This document shows, one piece after another, positions 26,854-34,093 of a DNA stretch of 34,093 nt. A program made the translations under genes and the position numbers. The first letter of the stretch is position 1. The number at the start of each line of letters is the position of its first letter. The DNA comes from Acidobacteriota bacterium (lineage in GTDB: Bacteria; Acidobacteriota; Blastocatellia; RBC074), in the NCBI GenBank assembly GCA_016789605.1, contig JAEUQO010000322.1:1-34093 (forward strand), in the 5' to 3' direction. Below the pieces are notes generated by a model, which worked only from the letters and a program-made list of their open reading frames with translations, did no database searches and had not been told where the DNA came from.

Positions 26854-28212
26854 TTACAAGCCAAATTTTTCCAGCCGCCGATACAACGCGCTACGGCTCA
26901 GACCCAGAGCTTCGGCGGCTTTGCTGACGTTGCCATCAAAACGCGCCAGCGTCTTTTTGATCAAAAAGCATTCGACCTCTTCCAGGCTCATATCGTCCAT
27001 GCGCAACGAACTTTCCGGCGCTTGATATAACCCTAGATCGCTGGCTTTGACAATTGTTCCCTGCGCCATCAGCACTGCGCGTTCGATGGCGTGATCCAGT
27101 TCGCGCACGTTGCCCGGCCAGTTGTGCGCCGCCAGCGCCGACATCGCCGCCTGATCAAACGTTGTCACCAGTTTGCGATAGCGCGACGAATGCTGTTTGA
27201 GAAAGTGCGCCGCCAGCAAATGAATGTCGTCTTTGCGGTCGCGCAGCGGCGGCAAACGAAGCTCGACCGTATTCAAGCGGAAAAGCAAATCCTGGCGAAA
27301 CCGTCCGGCGGCGACTTCGGCGTGCAAATCGGCGTTGGTGGCGGAAATCACGCGCACGTTGACCTTGCGCGTTTTGGATGAGCCGACGCGTTCAAATTCG
27401 CCGGTTTCAAGCACGCGCAACAATTTGGCCTGTTGCGGCAACGAGATGTTGGCGATTTCATCCAGGAACAAGGTGCCTTCGTCGGCGAGTTCAAAACGGC
27501 CTACGCGGTCGGTTTTGGCGTCGGTGAATGCGCCTTTGATATGGCCGAACAGTTCGCTTTCAAACACGCCTTCAGACAAACCGCCGACGTTGACCGTGAC
27601 CAGCGGACGGTTGGCGCGGTGCGAAATCGAATGCAAGACGCTGGCGACGACGCCTTTGCCAGTGCCGTTTTCGCCGGTGATCAACACGTTGGCGTCAGAC
27701 GGGCCGACGCGCGCGATGACCTGCAACGCAGGTTGCATGGCGGGCGATTCGGCAATCAGCTTGGAACTCATCTGGCCGCGCAGCAACTGGTTTTCCGCTT
27801 CCAGCTTTTGCCCTTTGCGCAGCGCCTTGCTCAATTCGGCCTGTGTCCAAAGGATGGACAGCAGCCGTTCGTTTTCCCAGGGCTTTTGCACGAAATCGCG
27901 CGCGCCGCGCCGCATCGCTTCGACGGCGACATCCACGCTGCCCCAGGCCGTCATCACCACCACCGGCAAGGTGCTATCGGCGGTTTGCAACCGCGTCAGC
28001 AAATCCAACCCTTCCTGCCCCGAAGTCGTGTCGCGCGTGTAATTCAGGTCAATCAACGCCACGTCAAAATCACGCGCTTCGATGGCGTTCATGATCTGGT
28101 CAGGAGACGTCGCGGTTTCGATCTGAAAGCCTTCGCTTTTGAGCAACAGGCGCAATGCTTCCAGCACGTCAATTTGGTCGTCAGCGATAAGTATACGAGG
28201 AGAAGATTTCAT
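26854..28212 (-). CDS. NtrC-family sigma-54-dependent response regulator
   Basis: The 452-residue activator has a receiver (residues 1-120; acidic pair in ADDQ, phospho-acceptor Asp55 in ALIDLNY, Lys110 in VQKPW). The AAA+ domain has Walker A GENGTGKG at 180-187 and Walker B GTLFLDEI ending at Asp251-Glu252-Ile. The C-terminus is a Fis-type helix-turn-helix (NVSKAAEALGLSRSALYRRL). The sigma-54 contact loop reads GAFTDA (227-232) rather than GAFTGA, a known natural variant. Such proteins bind palindromes about 100 bp upstream of -24/-12 promoters and open them by ATP hydrolysis. Two matching palindromes plus sigma-54-like promoters occur in this window, one before its own operon. No clear ribosome site is seen. 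Confidence 0.95.
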   Translation of the reverse strand: MKSSPRILIADDQIDVLEALRLLLKSEGFQIETATSPDQIMNAIEARDFDVALIDLNYTRDTTSGQEGLDLLTRLQTADSTLPVVVMTAWGSVDVAVEAMRRGARDFVQKPWENERLLSILWTQAELSKALRKGQKLEAENQLLRGQMSSKLIAESPAMQPALQVIARVGPSDANVLITGENGTGKGVVASVLHSISHRANRPLVTVNVGGLSEGVFESELFGHIKGAFTDAKTDRVGRFELADEGTLFLDEIANISLPQQAKLLRVLETGEFERVGSSKTRKVNVRVISATNADLHAEVAAGRFRQDLLFRLNTVELRLPPLRDRKDDIHLLAAHFLKQHSSRYRKLVTTFDQAAMSALAAHNWPGNVRELDHAIERAVLMAQGTIVKASDLGLYQAPESSLRMDDMSLEEVECFLIKKTLARFDGNVSKAAEALGLSRSALYRRLEKFGL

Positions 28213-28252
28213 AACAGCGTGGTTTAGCAGGACTATGTGAGACCTTATAGCA

Positions 28253-28831
28253 TTATGGGCGTTTGCTTTTGTCAGCCGCGGCGCTTTCCAGTTCGCGTTC
28301 CAGTTTGTCGAGGTTGTCGTTTAACTCAGCCAGTTTGGCTTGTTCGGTTTGTAAACGTGCGGCAATTTGTGGCTCGCGTTCGCGCCAATCTTGCAAGCGT
28401 TGTTTCTCGTTTTCGAGTTCGCCTTTGATGGCTCTGATCATCATTTCGCGTTCGTTGCGTTCGGTCGGCGTGGCGGCGACGGCCAGCAGCTTTTCCAGTT
28501 CGCCGGCCTGATTGCTCAGCATCGGCAGATTGCGCTCCACCTCCTTGATGCGGTTTTGCAAATCGGCTTGCTCTTTGAATAACTGATCAACGCGGGCTTG
28601 CTGGAACTTCAGCCGTTCGAGCGTGACCTGCGCGCGATAGGTCGCCAGACTGTTGCGCTGTAACACCAGGCGCAATTGGCGCACTTCATCGAGCAAGGCC
28701 TTGATCGTTTGGCTGTCGCTTTGCCCGGTAGAAGTTTCACCGGATGACGTTTGAGCAAAAGAGTTCGCCTCGCCGATGCCGCACAAAACCAAGGTGATGA
28801 ATGCACTTGCCAGAAACCGCTTGCTGCGCAT
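28253..28831 (-). CDS. Exported coiled-coil protein in the two-component/ABC operon
   Basis: The protein has 192 residues from the ATG at 28831, which has GGAGGT 5 nt upstream; longer in-frame reading to 28915 would overlap the ATPase gene and lose the signal peptide. Residues 1-27 (MRSKRFLASAFITLVLCGIG, ending NSFAQ) are a signal peptide. Residues of about 40-185 are almost continuous heptad-like helix rich in Leu, Glu, Gln and Arg (KALLDEVRQLRLVLQRNSLA; LQTEQAKLAELNDNLDKLER). No enzyme motif is present. It is probably a periplasmic coiled-coil hairpin protein, perhaps contacting an adaptor or outer-membrane channel. It lies 28 nt after the ATPase stop and 40 nt before the regulator start. 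I do not know the family. Confidence 0.8.
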   Translation of the reverse strand: MRSKRFLASAFITLVLCGIGEANSFAQTSSGETSTGQSDSQTIKALLDEVRQLRLVLQRNSLATYRAQVTLERLKFQQARVDQLFKEQADLQNRIKEVERNLPMLSNQAGELEKLLAVAATPTERNEREMMIRAIKGELENEKQRLQDWREREPQIAARLQTEQAKLAELNDNLDKLERELESAAADKSKRP

Positions 28832-28859
28832 TGAGACCTCCGGGATGGCAAGAGGGCGG

Positions 28860-29522
28860 TTACTGCGCCATCCAGCCGTCCTGCAAATTGATGACGCGAT
28901 TGCCATAGGTCGCATTCACTTCCGAATGCGTCACCTGCACGATGGTGGTGCCTTCGTTGTTCAGGCGTTTGAACAACTCCATGATTTCTTTGCCTTGTGA
29001 CGTATGCAGGTTGCCGGTCGGTTCGTCGGCCAGAATCAGCTTCGGACTGGCGATCACGGCGCGCGCAACGCCGACCAGTTGTTGTTGTCCGCCCGAAAGC
29101 TGGTTGGGATACAGGTCTTTTTTGCCGACAATCTGAAACTTATCGAGGATGTCGGCAACGATGGATTCGCGCTCGGATTTTTTGATGTCGCGATAGGAAA
29201 GCGGAATTTCCAGGTTTTCGTAAACGGTCAGGTGATCGAGCAAATGGTAGCTTTGAAAGACGAAGCCGATGTTTTTGTTGCGCAATTCGGCGCGGTCTTT
29301 GGGCCGCAGTTTGTGAATGGGCTGTCCCATAAACCAGTAATCGCCGGTCCATTCGCTGTCGTGCATGCCGATGATGTGCAACAACGTGGATTTGCCTGCG
29401 CCGGATGGACCCATGATCGAGACAAATTCGCCTTCTTTGATTTCCAGCGAAATGCGGCGCAACACGTAATATTTTTGCACGCCCTGGGGATAAAACTTTT
29501 CGACATTTTCCAAACGAATCAT
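28860..29522 (-). CDS. ABC transporter ATP-binding protein (MacB/LolD/FtsE-like) without an adjacent permease
   Basis: The 220-residue protein is a single nucleotide-binding domain: Walker A GPSGAGKST (residues 38-46), signature LSGGQQQLVGVARA, Walker B LILADEPTG and switch His in VTHSE. The D-loop reads GNLHTS rather than the usual GNLDS. GAGGAG lies 7 nt before the ATG at 29522. It belongs to the same group as the ATPase at 19318-20010 but is clearly distinct. It is the first gene of a five-gene leftward operon (ATPase, coiled-coil protein, NtrC regulator, kinase, small membrane protein), with a sigma-54-like promoter 63 nt upstream. No permease is encoded here, so it may power a permease elsewhere, possibly the one at 20689-23130. 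Confidence 0.92.
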   Translation of the reverse strand: MIRLENVEKFYPQGVQKYYVLRRISLEIKEGEFVSIMGPSGAGKSTLLHIIGMHDSEWTGDYWFMGQPIHKLRPKDRAELRNKNIGFVFQSYHLLDHLTVYENLEIPLSYRDIKKSERESIVADILDKFQIVGKKDLYPNQLSGGQQQLVGVARAVIASPKLILADEPTGNLHTSQGKEIMELFKRLNNEGTTIVQVTHSEVNATYGNRVINLQDGWMAQ

Positions 29523-29584
29523 GACGGTCTCCTCTTCTCGCCTGCCAAACAGAATTTATGCGCGGAATATTCCCTAGCGAATCG

Positions 29585-29599
29585 TCAATCCGCGTGCCA
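29585..29599 (-). promoter_or_regulatory. Sigma-54-like (-24/-12) promoter of the ATPase/NtrC/kinase operon
   Basis: On the leftward strand the sequence TGGCACGCGGATTGA matches the sigma-54 consensus except for the last base (A for C). It shares TGGCACGC and ATTG, in register, with the promoter at 17896-17910. The predicted start is near 29573, which lies in a 10-bp palindrome GGAATATTCC, giving a leader of about 51 nt before the ATG at 29522. Confidence 0.65.
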
Positions 29600-29672
29600 C
29601 AGCAGAAGATCGGTAAAATCGTGGATTGGCAGGATTTGAGCAGAGATTAGGGGAGGATGGCAAGGGCTGGTT

Positions 29673-29708
29673 GTTCGTTTGTGGGACAGCTCTGTCCCAC
29701 AAACGAAC
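29673..29708. promoter_or_regulatory. Palindromic enhancer-like operator upstream of the NtrC operon (site 2)
   Basis: A perfect inverted repeat with 17-bp arms (GTTCGTTTGTGGGACAG and its complement) is separated by 2 nt. The inner 32 bp (29675-29706) repeat the pattern of site 1: half-site TCGTTTGTGGGA, 8 nt, and the mirrored half. The centre is 93 bp before the -24 GG of the leftward promoter, against 94 bp for site 1. It lies 41 bp past the 3' end of the lipase-like gene, so it could also end that transcript, but no T-run follows. Enhancer function is inferred. Confidence 0.75.
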
Positions 29709-29749
29709 TCAAAGCGCGCGAAACTGGGGACGGACGACAGGCGCAGTCG

Positions 29750-30514
29750 CTATTTTTCTGCCAGTCGCTGGGCGATCAGGCGATAAACCGTCGGGTTGAA
29801 GGCCAGGCCGATATGCGTGCCGGTGACTTCAAAATTGGTGGCCGGATCGTCATTGACGCATACCTGCCAATCCACCACGCCATCGGTTTTGGTGTAAATC
29901 GCTGTCTGGCGCAAGGGCGGCGCTTCAGAGGGCGGCACCATCATCGCCATGACCGCCGCGCAAGTGCAGTAGCCGGTGTAACAGTCAGGCCATTCTTCGC
30001 GGCGTTTGCGCAACAGATATTTGCGCACATCGTCGGCGCGTTCGAGCACCATTTTGTGCGAACGCACACCGCGAAACGGCGAACCCAGCGTAATGATCGA
30101 AGCGACCTGTTCGGCCTGACGCACGGCAATCGAGCGCGCCAAAATGCCGCCCAGGCTGTGACCGATCAAATGAACCTTGCGGCCTGTTTCAGCATAGGCT
30201 TTGTTGATGGTGGCCGAAAGCCGTTCGGTCAGCACGTTGAGACATTCGGCGTTCCAGCCAATACGCGAAAAAAACGGCGTGTAGCCCACGCGCCGCAACC
30301 ACCAATACATTTCGAGCAGGTAATGATCCGTGCCCAGAAACCCCGGCACGACGATGACGCCCGATTTGTCTCCGCGCGGCACGCCCCAGCCGTAATACAC
30401 GGGCGCAGCGCGCAACGAGAGCCAATCCAGTCCGGCAAACGCTTCGCGCCAGAGCGGCACACCGACGGCGCGGCGATCTTGATGAAATGCCTCTTCGGCA
30501 GGTGAGGAAGTCAT
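29750..30514 (-). CDS. Alpha/beta-hydrolase, lipase-like
   Basis: The 254-residue protein carries the nucleophile elbow GHSLGG in [20 protein letters not shown]. It has an oxyanion-region block [20 protein letters not shown], a likely catalytic Asp in TDGVVDWQ and a likely His in [20 protein letters not shown], matching the Ser-Asp-His order of the fold. There is no signal peptide, so it appears cytosolic. AGGAG stands 8 nt before the ATG. The pattern resembles triacylglycerol lipase or PGAP1-like esterases. It lies 67 nt downstream of the WS/DGAT gene on the same strand, which fits turnover of storage lipids, but the substrate is not shown. Confidence 0.85.
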   Translation of the reverse strand: MTSSPAEEAFHQDRRAVGVPLWREAFAGLDWLSLRAAPVYYGWGVPRGDKSGVIVVPGFLGTDHYLLEMYWWLRRVGYTPFFSRIGWNAECLNVLTERLSATINKAYAETGRKVHLIGHSLGGILARSIAVRQAEQVASIITLGSPFRGVRSHKMVLERADDVRKYLLRKRREEWPDCYTGYCTCAAVMAMMVPPSEAPPLRQTAIYTKTDGVVDWQVCVNDDPATNFEVTGTHIGLAFNPTVYRLIAQRLAEK

Positions 30515-30581
30515 AGCTGATGCTCCTTGCGTTGGTCATTTGCGTCTGTTCTTGGGGACGGACGGGCGGCAAATGAATTTT

Positions 30582-32060
30582 CTATTCTTTCTTTCCGCGG
30601 CTGCGGCCTTTGCCCGCGGCGGCTTTCATCACTTGCGGCTGAATCGGTTCAACGCCCGCGATCTGCCGCAATTCATAGAATGATTCATACAGACAATCGC
30701 GCATCCGTTCGACGTCAGGCATCGCTTGCGTGTCTGCCGTCAAGCCGAAATACAGATGCTGGTCATAACTCATAATCGCGCACCCGCAACCGATGGCGAA
30801 TCCGACCGGGACATACGGGTAATAGGCGATCATCCGTTTGCCCATTGCATACATCGGAACTTGCGGCCCCGGCACGTTGGTCGAAACCATGTTGAACACG
30901 GGCATCGGAATGTTCGCGGTCGAAAGCGCGCCCATCAACGCTTGCAACGGCGGCGGCAACACGCCCATCAAGGCCGAAAACAGGTTCAACCCTTCGGCCA
31001 TGCGTCCGGCTTTCATGGCGGCGGTTTTTTCGTTGATATACCGGAAGCGCGCCGTCGGATCGCTCAAATCGAGCGGAATTTCCACGGGCAGCACCGAGAC
31101 CAGATTGCCAAGCGCGCCGCGTTGATCGTCCTGGCGCAAACTGACCGGCACCATCACACGCAGATGGCGGCCCGCGACAGAATGACCGTGATGCGCGGCG
31201 TAACGGGCGACCGCGCCGGACAGCGCCGTCAGCACGACGTCATTGACCGTGCCGCCGAGCGCTCCGCGAATCGCGCGCGCTTCGGCAAAGGAAAACGTAT
31301 TCCACACGAGTTTGCGCGCACCCGATCCCGGTCCGTTAAACGGCAACGGTGACACCGGGCGAATCAGGCGCGGCCATTCGCTGCTGACCTTTTGCATCGA
31401 AGCGCGCGTTTCTTCGCGCGTCAGTGCCTGGGTCAGATTCAGCAAGCCGTTTTGGAATTCCATCCAGCGGTTCATGCCTTCCTGCATACCGCCGAGAATC
31501 GAATCAAACAAACGGCGCGTCGGATCAGGCGTCGCGGGGCGCGGCGCGGTCGCCGGTTTCGGCGGGGGCGGCGCAGGGTTGGGCGAAAAATCCAGAATGA
31601 TTTTGAGCAGGTCTACGCCGGAAACGCCATCCACCATGCAATGGTGCACACGCGAAACCATCGCGGTGCGCCCGCCTTCCAACCCGTAAACGAAATAGAT
31701 GTCCCAGAGCGGTTTGCGCCGATCCATCATCGGCGTGAACAGCTGGCCCGCCAGTTCAATCAATTGCGCTTCAGAGCCGGGCGCTTCCAACTGCAATTTG
31801 AAAATGTGATTGCGCAGATTGAAATTCGGATCGGGTTCCCAGGTCGGATGCCCCAGATTGAACGGATCGTTCACCACGATCTGTTGATAGCGCGGCACCA
31901 AGTGCATTTTGGCGTCCATCATGGCGACAAAATCGTCAAAGGGGATTTCGCCGTCAAAAATGGACACGCTGCCGATATGCATGGTCGCTTCCTTCTTTTC
32001 AAAATAGAGGAAGCTGGCATCCATCGAGGTCAACCGGTTGTGCAATGTTGGAGTTGTCAT
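30582..32060 (-). CDS. Wax ester synthase/diacylglycerol acyltransferase (WS/DGAT)
   Basis: The 492-residue protein has the acyltransferase motif HHCMVDG (residues 139-145, catalytic His140 and Asp144). It also has family blocks near the start ([20 protein letters not shown]), [39 protein letters not shown], and [20 protein letters not shown] near the end. A proline-rich insert lies at about 163-187 and a basic tail ([10 protein letters not shown]) ends the chain. Known members esterify fatty alcohols or diacylglycerol with acyl-CoA to make wax esters or triacylglycerol at the inner membrane. No ribosome site is seen upstream of the ATG. It lies 44 nt after the zinc-finger gene stop, on the same strand. 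Confidence 0.93.
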   Translation of the reverse strand: MTTPTLHNRLTSMDASFLYFEKKEATMHIGSVSIFDGEIPFDDFVAMMDAKMHLVPRYQQIVVNDPFNLGHPTWEPDPNFNLRNHIFKLQLEAPGSEAQLIELAGQLFTPMMDRRKPLWDIYFVYGLEGGRTAMVSRVHHCMVDGVSGVDLLKIILDFSPNPAPPPPKPATAPRPATPDPTRRLFDSILGGMQEGMNRWMEFQNGLLNLTQALTREETRASMQKVSSEWPRLIRPVSPLPFNGPGSGARKLVWNTFSFAEARAIRGALGGTVNDVVLTALSGAVARYAAHHGHSVAGRHLRVMVPVSLRQDDQRGALGNLVSVLPVEIPLDLSDPTARFRYINEKTAAMKAGRMAEGLNLFSALMGVLPPPLQALMGALSTANIPMPVFNMVSTNVPGPQVPMYAMGKRMIAYYPYVPVGFAIGCGCAIMSYDQHLYFGLTADTQAMPDVERMRDCLYESFYELRQIAGVEPIQPQVMKAAAGKGRSRGKKE

Positions 32061-32104
32061 AGGACGTTTTTGCCAAGCGTAACAGGCAAGCGCAGCCGAT
32101 AAGC

Positions 32105-32359
32105 TTACGCAATTTTAGCAACTTGCTTTGTTTCAAATGAGGCATGGCATTCAGGATGGGAGCAAATCTCATCAATCATTTCTGAAACTGCGGGTTCCAG
32201 ATAAACCAAGCCACAATTCAGGCATTTCAGCATAGGGATGTTTTCTATGATCAGGGCTTCTTTCCCACTACCAAAAAGCTCATCCCGCCTGATATCAATC
32301 GCAGTGGGTTTGCCGCAGTTGATACAAACATGCGCTGGCGTGTTCGGTTCAGATGTCAT
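32105..32359 (-). CDS. YgiT-type zinc-finger protein (MqsA-like antitoxin partner)
   Basis: The 84-residue protein has two CxxC pairs (CINCG at about residue 12 and CLNCG at about 46) separated by the family's [20 protein letters not shown] stretch, followed by [14 protein letters not shown]. This is the zinc-binding N-terminal domain of MqsA; the DNA-binding HTH half of MqsA is absent. Proteins of this short type are commonly encoded directly after DUF4258 proteins as predicted antitoxins. Its ATG overlaps the end of the DUF4258 gene by 11 nt, in a different frame. It carries an extra C-terminal tail with Cys/His ([10 protein letters not shown]). Function as antitoxin is inferred. Confidence 0.85.
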   Translation of the reverse strand: MTSEPNTPAHVCINCGKPTAIDIRRDELFGSGKEALIIENIPMLKCLNCGLVYLEPAVSEMIDEICSHPECHASFETKQVAKIA

Positions 32360-32650
32360 AGTCAGTAATCCTCAATCTGTAAACCGTAATGATGATGCTG
32401 GATTTATCGTATCCCAGTTTGGCCACAACTGCCATCTCTACGCCATTCAGCGCGTCTCCATAAAGCAGATACTTTTCTTCGCTGGTTGTGCTATCAATTT
32501 GTTGTTCGATAATCTCGCCACCTAACAAGCAGTGAATAACATCCTGATAGGCAAGATAATCGTTTTCAGCTCTTTGTTTGCGTGAATCGTTAGATAGACG
32601 CGGCGCTCGGTCGCCGCTTTTCGTATCAACTCAAGTATCTGGTGATACAC
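32349..32650 (-). pseudogene. DUF4258-family toxin-like gene broken by a one-base frameshift
   Basis: A GTG at 32650 has GGAGG 6 nt upstream and begins YHQILELIRKAATERRVYLT, then IHANKELK, a typical DUF4258 N-terminus. This frame stops at 32522. The remainder of the domain lies in the next frame: NDYLAYQDVIHCLLGGEIIE, then KYLLYGDALNGVEMAVVAKL and SSIIITVYRL, ending at 32349. Adding one A to the A4 tract (complement of 32563-32566) joins the two halves and restores the normal spacing from HA to GE of the family. The gene is thus one base short, by mutation or by a homopolymer sequencing error. It begins 20 nt after the P450 reductase stop. Confidence 0.8.
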
Positions 32651-32670
32651 CACACGCCTCCAAAGAGCGC

Positions 32671-34093
32671 TTAGTTCGCTGCCCAGACGTCTACCAGATA
32701 GCGGTTTTCGGCAGTCAACGCATTGAGCCAGTCTTCGGCGTCTTTCTTGCCGGTTTTCTCTTCGTAAATTGCGGCGAAGGTGCGCCGCACGTCAGGAGCC
32801 ATGCGGCTGGCGTCGCCACAGACGTAAATGACCGCGCCTGCTTCGATCAGTGGCCAGACTTCGTCGCGCCGGGCGTACAGTTCATCTTGCACGTAACATT
32901 TTTTCTGGCCGGTTTGATAACCGTCAGGACGCGAAAACGCCGTGACCAGTTTGGTTACGCCGTCCGCTTCGAATTGCTTTAGCTCGTCTTCGTACAAGAA
33001 ATCCTGTTGCGGATGACGGCAGCCGAAAAAGAGCAGGGAAGCGCCGATGGTTTGGCCTTGTGCCTTGAGCGCGGCGCGTTCCTGCAAAAAGCCGCGAAAC
33101 GGCGCCAGGCCCGTGCCCGGCCCGATCATCACAATCGGCGTCGCGGGATTTTCAGGCAACCGGAAGGCCGATTTGGTGTCTTTCACAAAAGCATAAATGA
33201 CGCTGTCTTCGGTTTGCTGGCGCAGGTAATTCGAACAGACGCCGGCAAACGTGCCGCGTCCGGAACGCGCCGGGCCTTCGACAACGGCGACCGTGATGCT
33301 GCAACGGCGCGCTTCAGCCAGCGGCGAAGACGAAATCGAATAGTAGCGTGGCCGCAACGGCGACAGCAGTTCCAAATACACTTCAAACGGAAGCTGGCAA
33401 GCCGGGAATTCTTCCAGCAAATCAAGCAGCGATTTGCGGCGCGCGAGCACTTCTTCCTTGTAACGCGTTTCGTCTTCGACCAGCGCCGCCAGCTTGATTC
33501 TTTCGGGCGGGCATTCGGTGTATGGCAACAGCGCTTGAATTTGCGTGCGCGTGGCGACGTCTTGCAATTCGACGTAATCGCCCAACAAGCGTGAGAGCGA
33601 AATCGTTTGTTCCACCGGCAAAAAGGTTTTGCGGTTGGTGTTGCGCCGCAAACGCAAATAGACGTCGTGATCGAATCCGAACCGCGTTGCGGCGCGGTTG
33701 ACCAGGCTTTCGCTGTTGTGCGGAATCACGCCCAGATGATCGCCCGCGCGATAGGTCACGCCTTCCGGCAGTTCCAATTCCAGATGACGCGTCGAACGCG
33801 TTTCACTCGCAGAGGGTGCTTGTCGCACCAGCTCGCGATTGGCGCGCACCACCATCGGCGCAGCATTGAACGAATCCACAAACGGGCTCATTTGCTGTCC
33901 GGCGACGAGTTCCAGCCGATAGAGCGGTTTGCCGCTGGCTTCTTCGGCTTCAATGCGAATGCCAAGTTCTTGCGCCACGGTTGCGCGCAGCGGTTGAAAC
34001 CACTTTTGAAACTGGCCGTCGAAATCATCGCGCGCGTCGCCTTCGCCCAGGGCAAACAGCCGTCGCGCACCGTGTGCCGCCAGTTGCGCGTCA
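32671..34093 (-). CDS. CYP102-type P450/NADPH-P450 reductase fusion, C-terminal reductase part
   Basis: The frame is open to the right edge, so the N-terminus is missing; 473 residues are visible. They start in the end of a flavodoxin (FMN) domain (GARRLFALGEGDARDDFDGQ), then an FAD domain (STRHLELELPEGVTYRAGDH; RPRYYSISSSPL; GVCSNYL). The NADPH domain follows (MIGPGTGLAPFRGFLQERAA; FFGCRHPQQDFLYEDEL; YVCGDASRMAPDVRRTF) and the chain ends RYLVDVWAAN. From memory, the blocks GDHLGVIP, YVELQD, RPRYYSISSSP and the RYxxDVWA end are those of the P450 BM3 (CYP102) reductase rather than sulfite reductase. The expected upstream part is a P450 heme domain. Such fusions hydroxylate fatty acids in the cytosol. 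A stand-alone reductase remains possible. Confidence 0.88.
   Translation of the reverse strand, partial: DAQLAAHGARRLFALGEGDARDDFDGQFQKWFQPLRATVAQELGIRIEAEEASGKPLYRLELVAGQQMSPFVDSFNAAPMVVRANRELVRQAPSASETRSTRHLELELPEGVTYRAGDHLGVIPHNSESLVNRAATRFGFDHDVYLRLRRNTNRKTFLPVEQTISLSRLLGDYVELQDVATRTQIQALLPYTECPPERIKLAALVEDETRYKEEVLARRKSLLDLLEEFPACQLPFEVYLELLSPLRPRYYSISSSPLAEARRCSITVAVVEGPARSGRGTFAGVCSNYLRQQTEDSVIYAFVKDTKSAFRLPENPATPIVMIGPGTGLAPFRGFLQERAALKAQGQTIGASLLFFGCRHPQQDFLYEDELKQFEADGVTKLVTAFSRPDGYQTGQKKCYVQDELYARRDEVWPLIEAGAVIYVCGDASRMAPDVRRTFAAIYEEKTGKKDAEDWLNALTAENRYLVDVWAAN

Noticed and set aside
27224..28227. Rightward frames opposite the NtrC-type regulator
   Set aside because: They mirror a well-conserved AAA+ protein and show no recognisable domain or ribosome site.
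28832..28915. Longer N-terminus for the coiled-coil protein
   Set aside because: It would overlap the end of the ATPase gene and bury the signal peptide; the ATG at 28831 has GGAGGT.
29673..29708. Palindrome read as terminator of the lipase-like gene
   Set aside because: No T-run, and the same arms recur before the efflux operon at the same distance from a sigma-54-like promoter, so a regulatory site explains it better.
29657..32102. Rightward frames opposite the lipase-like and WS/DGAT genes
   Set aside because: They are rich in His, Arg and Gln as expected for antisense of GC-rich coding DNA; the leftward genes have catalytic motifs.
32671..34093. Sulfite reductase flavoprotein (CysJ)
   Set aside because: The C-terminal RYxxDVWA end and the order of FAD-domain blocks fit CYP102-type reductase better.

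Overview
The window looks like a chromosomal segment of an Acidobacteriota bacterium, probably of the Blastocatellia type. This is inferred from the protein families: a carboxypeptidase-regulatory-domain TonB receptor, a VWFA-related secreted protein of the acidobacterial type, an ADOP/MacB-type permease, a DUF1800/DUF1501 pair and a Tat-exported Gfo/Idh/MocA oxidoreductase. No rRNA, tRNA, CRISPR array, transposase or phage gene was seen.

Layout. Positions 1-6.0 kb hold the 5' end of a leftward exported protein, RNase D and a large TonB-dependent receptor that ends in a strong terminator. Positions 6.2-11 kb hold a dispersed repeat and two leftward exported proteins (VWFA-like, and TPR with a carboxypeptidase-regulatory domain). 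Positions 11.4-17.7 kb hold rightward exported proteins: an oxidoreductase, a SPOR-domain protein, and a coupled trio of a 4-TM protein, DUF1800 and DUF1501. Positions 17.9-23.1 kb hold a rightward efflux operon: HlyD-type adaptor, MacB-type ATPase, ankyrin protein and large permease. An M28 peptidase follows. From 34.1 kb down to 25.2 kb all genes run leftward: the reductase end of a CYP102-type P450, a frameshifted DUF4258 toxin-like gene with its YgiT-type zinc-finger partner, a wax ester/triacylglycerol synthase and a lipase-like hydrolase. Then comes a five-gene operon: ABC ATPase, secreted coiled-coil protein, NtrC-type regulator, histidine kinase and a 52-residue membrane protein.

The main discovery is a probable regulon joining two separate operons. 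A nearly identical 32-bp palindrome (half-site TCGTTTKTGGGA, 8-nt spacer) lies upstream of the rightward efflux operon and upstream of the leftward ATPase/NtrC/kinase operon. In each case it is followed by a sigma-54-like promoter sharing TGGCACGC and ATTG. The distance from palindrome centre to the -24 GG is 94 bp in one and 93 bp in the other. This is the arrangement expected of enhancer sites for the NtrC-type activator encoded in the second operon. I infer an envelope-stress or toxic-compound-responsive ABC efflux system, split over two operons and positively autoregulated.

A second theme is lipid metabolism (P450 fatty-acid hydroxylase type, WS/DGAT, lipase), with a decaying toxin-antitoxin-like pair lodged inside. 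Repeats with CACAGAG-type inverted arms occur three times between genes.
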